From Bacteroidota bacterium (lineage in GTDB: Bacteria > Bacteroidota > Ignavibacteria > UBA10030 > UBA8401), in NCBI GenBank assembly GCA_023229405.1, contig JALNZH010000085.1, positions 1-12,271 on the forward strand: DNA of 12,271 nt, given 5' to 3'. The notes beneath the pieces are model-generated. The model had not been told where the DNA came from and did no database searches. It saw nothing but the letters and a program-made list of their open reading frames with translations. Shown one piece after another: positions 8,613 to 12,271 of the stretch. How positions within the stretch are numbered: position 1 is the stretch's first letter; every line of letters begins with the position of its first letter. A program made the translations under genes and the position numbers.

Positions 8613-8909
8613 ATGAGCGAACATCAACATCAAGAATCACACGTCATCGAGTACGGAAATTATATTTTTATCTGGCTTGGTCTGCTTGCGTTCACCGGCA
8701 TCACCGTCACCGTTTCAGGCATCAACCTGGGAAATTGGACGATCGTGATTGCGCTGTTCATCGCCTGCATTAAGTCCTGGTACGTTTTGAACTATTTTAT
8801 GCACATGAAGTATGAAGAAATGGTGTTCAAGATCTTCATTCTTACAGCGTTGTTTACATTTTTTATTTTCCTGGGATTCACCTTCTGGGATTATTCTTTT
8901 GCGAGGTAA
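8613..8909 (+). CDS. coxD: Cytochrome c oxidase subunit IV (small three-helix subunit)
   Basis: A 98-residue membrane protein with three helices (about 15-36, 42-62, 72-92) and a His/Gln-rich N-terminus. The sequence CIKSWYVLNYFMHMKYE (52-68) is the hallmark of the prokaryotic cytochrome c oxidase subunit IV family. It is an accessory subunit with no cofactor and is thought to help assembly or stability of the oxidase. AAAGG at 8601-8605 precedes its ATG. It follows subunit III by 11 bases. Confidence 0.92.
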   Translation: MSEHQHQESHVIEYGNYIFIWLGLLAFTGITVTVSGINLGNWTIVIALFIACIKSWYVLNYFMHMKYEEMVFKIFILTALFTFFIFLGFTFWDYSFAR

Positions 8910-8913
8910 GTGA

Positions 8914-9564
8914 ATGTTCACGTCAGCGTCAAATTTTACGGATAGTGTCGATGCGGTTTTTCTTTATATCACAGCGTTATCGCTGATCGTTCTGGTTGGG
9001 ATCACCATCACGATGATTTATTTCGTCATCCGCTACAGCCGGAAACGGAATCCGGTTCCAACACATGTGGAAGAGAACCTGACTCTGGAGATTCTCTGGA
9101 CCGGCATACCGCTCATTCTGTTTCTGAGCATGTTCTATTTCGGATGGGTCGGATACAAGGATATGCGTGCGATTCCGGATGACGCTATGCAGATTAAGGT
9201 GACGGCACGGATGTGGCAGTGGAGTTTTGAGTATCCCAACGGACTTAAAACAGATACCTTGTATGTACCTGTGAACAAACCTGTACGGACAGAATTGCGT
9301 TCGAACGACGTGAGCCACGCATTCTTCATTCCTGCATTCCGCATTAAAAAAGACGTGTATCCAAGCAAGTTGAACGATCTCTGGTTCAAATCGGATAAAA
9401 TCGGACGGTATGACATTGCATGTGCAGAATATTGCGGTTTGAAGCATTCCGGCATGTATTCTGCTGTGTATATTATGGAACAAGAGAAATTCGATACGTG
9501 GTATAAAGAAACATCGGCGAAAGCCGGATTGCAGGCAACACTGACTGCTCCGGTAAAAAAATAA
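8914..9564 (+). CDS. coxB: Cytochrome c oxidase subunit II with CuA, no heme c domain
   Basis: The 216-residue subunit accepts electrons from cytochrome c. Two anchor helices (about 16-38 and 59-78) are followed by a periplasmic cupredoxin domain. The complete CuA ligand set is present: H135, C170, E172, C174, H178 and M181 (CAEYCGLKHSGM). The aromatic entry patch MWQWSFEYPNG (100-110) is also present. The protein ends about 30 residues after the CuA loop, so the C-terminal cytochrome c domain of caa3-type CoxB is absent, and electrons must come from a separate c heme. A GAGGT ribosome site at 8903-8907 overlaps the coxD stop. Subunit II is usually the first oxidase gene; here it is last. No signal sequence cleavage or lipobox is evident; the N-terminus is short. 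Confidence 0.96.
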   Translation: MFTSASNFTDSVDAVFLYITALSLIVLVGITITMIYFVIRYSRKRNPVPTHVEENLTLEILWTGIPLILFLSMFYFGWVGYKDMRAIPDDAMQIKVTARMWQWSFEYPNGLKTDTLYVPVNKPVRTELRSNDVSHAFFIPAFRIKKDVYPSKLNDLWFKSDKIGRYDIACAEYCGLKHSGMYSAVYIMEQEKFDTWYKETSAKAGLQATLTAPVKK

Positions 9565-9587
9565 CTATCATTTTTGGTTAAACGACA

Positions 9588-10919
9588 ATGGATTTTCTGA
9601 AACAGATCGCATTACCCCAATCGGAAGCACAGATCGGCGTTCTTTATTTCGTACTGAACGTCATCTATATCCTATTGCTTCCGTTCATCAGTTATTTGTT
9701 CGGCGCACTCATCCTTTCGCTGTATCACAACCGCAAAGGACGTAAACAGAACAATGCGCTTTCCATCCGGTTTTCGAAGGATGTGATCGATCATATTCTG
9801 CCGAATAAAAGTATTCTGCTGCTGTTCGGTGTCGTGCCGTATATGGCGTTAACATTTGCGTATGCGCAGCTGCTGCAGGATACAGCCGCAATCAGCGTCA
9901 GTATTTTATCATGGGGTCTTCTCCTGTTCGCCGCTGCTGCAGCATTCGCTTCTTCGTATCAATCCGCACTGAAAGTGGGTGGCGTGCTTGAATCCGTTTC
10001 AGCGAATACGGAAGAAATGGAATCGTACCGTACGCAAATGTCTGAAACCCGCAGAACATCCGGAAAATATGCGTTGATTTTTCTCGTTGCTGCCGGGTAC
10101 TGCTTGATTGCCGGAACATCGCTGGCAGTTCATCCGAATCAATGGCAAACAATTTCTTCCGCAGTGGAATTGTTATTCTCGCTTGATGTGCTGGCGAAAT
10201 TGATCCAGTTCGTTTTGCTGTCATTCACTATTACTTGCCTCGGCACACTCTTCTTCACGTTTTCATGGCAGGGGGGAAGCAAACATCTCACCGCAGAATA
10301 TACCGAGTATGTAAAAAAAGCGACGCTTCCGACCGGACTGATCACGTTGTTACTGCAGCCATTGTTTGTAGTGTTGTCCGTTGTTCTTCTTCCCGTACAG
10401 TCGCTGACAGGATTGGTGTTCCTCTCCGCATTTCTGGTGATCTTTTTCGTGTTCCTGGCCAGTCACTCCGTGTATGGTATGTTGAAAGGATTCGTTGCAG
10501 GATATGCTGCAAAAGCTTTTTACCTGTTTGTTCTTGCACTCGGATGTATGGTCGTTCAGGGAACTGCCTCCCTATCCGGCGCCACAAAAAATTCTTCGGC
10601 ACTGTTGGCATACCGGTATACAATCCACCATGAAGAATTGCTGGCGAAGTTGGGAATCAATCTTGCGATCTTCAGCGGTGAAGATATCTTCAATGCAAAA
10701 TGTTCGGCGTGTCACGAGTTCGGTGCAAAGAAAGTCGGTCCGGCATATAAAGACGTTTTGCCGAAATACGAGAACGACCGCACCAAACTGCTGTCGTTTG
10801 TAATGAACCCGCAAAAAATTAATCCGGCATTTCCACCGATGCCGAATCAGGGTCTTAAACCCGCAGAAGCAGATTCGATCGCTGCCTACATCATGCTGAT
10901 GTATAAGCAGGCAAAGTAA
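9588..10919 (+). CDS. Polytopic membrane protein with C-terminal monoheme cytochrome c domain
   Basis: The protein has 443 residues. Residues 1-330 contain about eight hydrophobic helices (roughly 16-46, 74-95, 101-124, 160-182, 195-226, 247-270, 274-292, 308-328). After that comes a class I cytochrome c domain: C372-S-A-C375-H376, then VGPAY, with M418 (PPMPNQGL) the probable axial ligand. I do not recognise the membrane part as CtaA, CtaB, CtaG or CydA: the histidines (H47, H69, H182, H233, H293, H347, H348) do not form an obvious heme b pair, and no GRQPW-type motif is seen. The layout recalls polytopic c-type cytochromes annotated in some deltaproteobacteria (recollection only). It follows coxB by 23 bases and precedes the operon terminator, so it is probably co-transcribed with the oxidase. 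An electron donor to CuA or an accessory oxidase subunit is likely. The ribosome site is weak. Confidence 0.85.
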   Translation: MDFLKQIALPQSEAQIGVLYFVLNVIYILLLPFISYLFGALILSLYHNRKGRKQNNALSIRFSKDVIDHILPNKSILLLFGVVPYMALTFAYAQLLQDTAAISVSILSWGLLLFAAAAAFASSYQSALKVGGVLESVSANTEEMESYRTQMSETRRTSGKYALIFLVAAGYCLIAGTSLAVHPNQWQTISSAVELLFSLDVLAKLIQFVLLSFTITCLGTLFFTFSWQGGSKHLTAEYTEYVKKATLPTGLITLLLQPLFVVLSVVLLPVQSLTGLVFLSAFLVIFFVFLASHSVYGMLKGFVAGYAAKAFYLFVLALGCMVVQGTASLSGATKNSSALLAYRYTIHHEELLAKLGINLAIFSGEDIFNAKCSACHEFGAKKVGPAYKDVLPKYENDRTKLLSFVMNPQKINPAFPPMPNQGLKPAEADSIAAYIMLMYKQAK

Positions 10920-10948
10920 CCGCTCGGTGCTTTGAGATTCGATGTGAT

Positions 10949-10980
10949 ATGCCTCTGAATAGTTCAGAGGCATTTTTTTT
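10949..10980 (+). terminator. Intrinsic terminator of the ACIII/oxidase block
   Basis: A perfect 11-bp stem, atgcctctgaa (10949-10959) with ttcagaggcat (10963-10973), has a three-base TAG loop and runs into eight T (10973-10980). It lies 29 bases after the stop of the membrane cytochrome gene. The opposite strand has no T run, so it acts on rightward transcription only. Confidence 0.93.
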
Positions 10981-10990
10981 ATATAAGACA

Positions 10991-10996
10991 AAAAGG
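10991..10996 (+). promoter_or_regulatory. Ribosome binding site for the DUF4920 gene
   Basis: AAAAGG lies six bases before ATG 11003. The frame is also open further upstream from an ATG at 10949, but that codon is the first base of the terminator stem, so 11003 with this site and a signal peptide is the real start. Confidence 0.7.
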
Positions 10997-11002
10997 TGCA
11001 CT

Positions 11003-11473
11003 ATGAAAAAACTGTTCTTTATTTCGTTGATTACTCTTCTGGTTGCAGCGACTGCTTTTTCTGCCGGTAAGAAAAAATACGGCAACGATCTGACCGTGAA
11101 AGAAGTTACAAAGATATCCGAAATTGTTGCGAACCCGGATAAATTCGACGGTAAGCGTGTGCTGGTTCAAGGACCAATTGTGGATGTCTGCAAAACACGT
11201 GGATGCTGGATTAAAATCGGCAGCGACAAAGAATTTGAATCGGTCCGTTTTAAAGTGGAAGACGGCGTTATTGTTTTCCCCCTGGAGATAAAGGGACAAA
11301 ATGCTTCAGCGGAAGGAATTGTTTCGGTAAAGAAATATTCCGTGGAAGAACAGATTAAAAGCGGCGAAGAACATGCAAAAAAAGAAGGAACAACCTTCGA
11401 TCCGTCGAGTGTGAAAGGAACAAAAGTGGTGTTGCAGATTAACGGAGAAGGTGCGCAGGTCGAAACGAAATGA
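11003..11473 (+). CDS. Exported DUF4920 family protein
   Basis: The protein has 156 residues with an N-terminal export signal (MKKLFFISLITLLVAATAFSA, first 21 residues, KKK following). The mature part is a small beta-rich domain with conserved pair C63...C68-W69 (VCKTRGCWIKI), the DUF4920 signature. The rest reads as an OB-like barrel: GKRVLVQGPIVDV (50-62), VRFKV (81-85), and ASAEGIVSVKKY (101-112). Biochemical function is not established for the family; the CxxxxCW pair could bind a metal or form a disulfide in the periplasm. It starts a new unit after the terminator and overlaps the PepSY-type gene by four bases, so the two products probably act together. Confidence in the family is good, in any function low. 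Confidence 0.85.
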   Translation: MKKLFFISLITLLVAATAFSAGKKKYGNDLTVKEVTKISEIVANPDKFDGKRVLVQGPIVDVCKTRGCWIKIGSDKEFESVRFKVEDGVIVFPLEIKGQNASAEGIVSVKKYSVEEQIKSGEEHAKKEGTTFDPSSVKGTKVVLQINGEGAQVETK

Positions 11474-12036
11474 GTGGTTTCAAATGGAGACGATGGAACA
11501 TCGTCCTGCATCGCGATATCGGCTATTTCAGTGTTGCATTAGTGATTATCTATGGGGTCTCCGGTCTTGCCGTAAACCATGTTGCGGATTGGAACCCCAA
11601 TTATGTGCAGACAAAAGAGATCGTCCAGATTGATCCGATTATTTCATTCGATAAAGATACGATAGTTACGCTTGCCATGGTGAGGCTACAACTGACTGAA
11701 GCGCCGCAAAATTATTTCCGTCCAGATCCTGAAACAGCTCAATTGTTTTATCCTGGAAAAACATATTCCATCGATCTTCCTACAGGAACCGTGTTGATCG
11801 AAGAAAATCGTCCGCGCAGAGTACTCTTCGAGATGAATCAACTTCATCTAAATGCTCCCAAAGGAATCTGGACCTATATCGCCGATCTTTTTGCATTAAG
11901 TCTGATCTTTATGGGAGTTTCTGGATTGTTCATCCTGAAAGGAAAGAATGGTTTGAAGGGGCGTGGAAAATGGTTTGTCCTAATAGGGACAGCATTGCCA
12001 CTCCTGTATTGGATTTGGTATCAATTTCTGCAATAA
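11470..12036 (+). CDS. PepSY-associated transmembrane-helix family protein
   Basis: A 188-residue inner-membrane protein with helices at about 17-37, 134-156 and 167-186 and a periplasmic region of about 95 residues between the first two. The N-terminal LHRDIGYF (13-20) and GLAVNHVADWNPNY (32-45) stretches, with H14, H37 and the later H126 (NQLHLN), are typical of the short Bacteroidota PepSY-type proteins. Larger PepSY-TM relatives are linked to iron or siderophore reduction and to heme-binding membrane reductases. H14, H37 and H126 could ligate heme b, but that is inference. Start ATG 11470 lies in an ATGA overlap with the DUF4920 stop. Identity of the exact subfamily is moderately sure; function is not known. 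Confidence 0.75.
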   Translation: MSGFKWRRWNIVLHRDIGYFSVALVIIYGVSGLAVNHVADWNPNYVQTKEIVQIDPIISFDKDTIVTLAMVRLQLTEAPQNYFRPDPETAQLFYPGKTYSIDLPTGTVLIEENRPRRVLFEMNQLHLNAPKGIWTYIADLFALSLIFMGVSGLFILKGKNGLKGRGKWFVLIGTALPLLYWIWYQFLQ

Positions 12037-12177
12037 CCCAATCCAATAGACAACATTCCGATTGTTGTATACTATCGGATAGCTTTTAGATAAAATCATA
12101 GCTATCCAAAAATAAAACCCTTATTGACTGATGTTACGCAGAAAGGTAAAAATGGTTCGACGCGGCGCAGAAACAGA
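12037..12177. other. Non-coding stretch with two small hairpins
   Basis: No gene is convincing here. Two inverted repeats follow the last gene: acaaca/tgttgt (12050-12055 with 12063-12068) and ggatagct/agctatcc (12077-12084 with 12100-12107, 15-base loop). Neither is followed by a T run on the + strand, so they are not standard intrinsic terminators, although they are the best candidates for a 3' end of this two-gene unit. Confidence 0.5.
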
Positions 12178-12271
12178 GGTCATCCTGAGCAAATCCTTTG
12201 CTGTTTGTTCCAAAGGAATCCCAGCGGGAAAGGATGCGTCTCCCGATAGGGATGCCTTCGGCAGAAGGATG
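12178..12271. repeat. Related dispersed intergenic repeat, copy 3 (runs off the window)
   Basis: From ggtcatcctgagc (12178-12190) to the window end the sequence is built of AGGATG/CATCCT words in both orientations. The last bases, ggcagaaggatg, read as the start of an arm complementary to the gtcatcct beginning. It resembles the class of GTCATCCTGAGC intergenic repeats found in many Bacteroidota genomes (recollection). Internal stems include ccttcggcagaagg at 12255-12268. It is related in end sequence, not identical, to the two copies inside the respiratory cluster. Confidence 0.55.

Noticed and set aside
8914..9564. caa3-type CoxB with fused cytochrome c
   Set aside because: The protein stops soon after the CuA loop and has no CxxCH; the final lysines at 9555-9561 are followed by a stop codon.
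9588..10919. Membrane cytochrome as a CydA-like bd oxidase subunit
   Set aside because: No GRQPW-type quinol loop and no correctly placed heme b/d ligands were seen.
10949..11002. Upstream ATG start for the DUF4920 gene
   Set aside because: The codon is part of the terminator stem, and the added residues would precede a complete signal peptide with its own ribosome site.
12077..12107. Terminator after the PepSY-type gene
   Set aside because: The 8-bp stem is followed by A-rich, not T-rich, sequence on the transcribed + strand, and the loop is 15 bases.
12131..12271. A 47-codon open frame on the + strand from ATG 12131 to the window edge
   Set aside because: No ribosome site, and two thirds of it lies on the dispersed repeat. 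Such repeat-derived frames are a known source of spurious hypothetical proteins. It cannot be judged fully because it leaves the window.

Overview
This window is an aerobic respiratory gene cluster, read entirely on the + strand. It holds the 3' half of an alternative complex III (ACIII, quinol:cytochrome c oxidoreductase) locus, followed by a complete A-type cytochrome c oxidase operon and a short two-gene unit. The organism is most likely a member of the FCB group (Bacteroidota in the broad sense, perhaps an Ignavibacteria/Kapabacteria-like or Rhodothermia-like lineage). The reasons are the ACIII plus A2-type oxidase pairing, the DUF4920 and PepSY-type proteins, medium GC by eye, and imperfect palindromic intergenic repeats with GTCATTCC/GTCATCC-type ends. 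That placement is inference from gene content; there is no phylogenetic marker in the window.

Layout. Bases 1-548: C-terminal iron-sulfur part of ActB (5' end outside the window). 548-1945: ActC, overlapping the actB stop by one base. 1946-2104: intergenic region filled by an imperfect palindromic repeat. 2105-3244: a single protein joining ActD (DUF3341) to the ActE monoheme cytochrome c. 3241-4425: ActF, ATGA overlap. 4441-5376: a membrane-anchored monoheme cytochrome c with an uncharacterised C-terminal extension. 5377-5549: a second palindromic repeat. 5550-6311: SCO1/SenC copper chaperone. 6326-9564: oxidase subunits in the order I (coxA), III, IV, II. 9588-10919: a polytopic membrane protein with a C-terminal c-heme domain. 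10949-10980: a strong intrinsic terminator that closes this block. 11003-12036: a DUF4920 lipid- or periplasm-side small protein overlapping a PepSY-type three-helix membrane protein. 12037-12271: no convincing gene; small hairpins and the start of a third repeat copy running off the window.

How it works together. ACIII oxidises quinol at ActC and passes electrons through the ActB Fe-S clusters to c hemes (ActA, outside the window, and the ActE domain). Membrane-bound c hemes, either the 311-residue cytochrome or the domain on the 443-residue protein, then probably deliver them to the CuA centre of CoxB and on to heme a and the heme a3-CuB site of CoxA. SCO would load CuA. CoxB lacks its own heme c domain, and no soluble cytochrome c gene is seen, so three separate membrane-tethered c hemes are available as the bridge. 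The least explained items are the ActD-ActE fusion, the polytopic cytochrome c, the palindromic repeats inside the cluster, and the DUF4920/PepSY pair.
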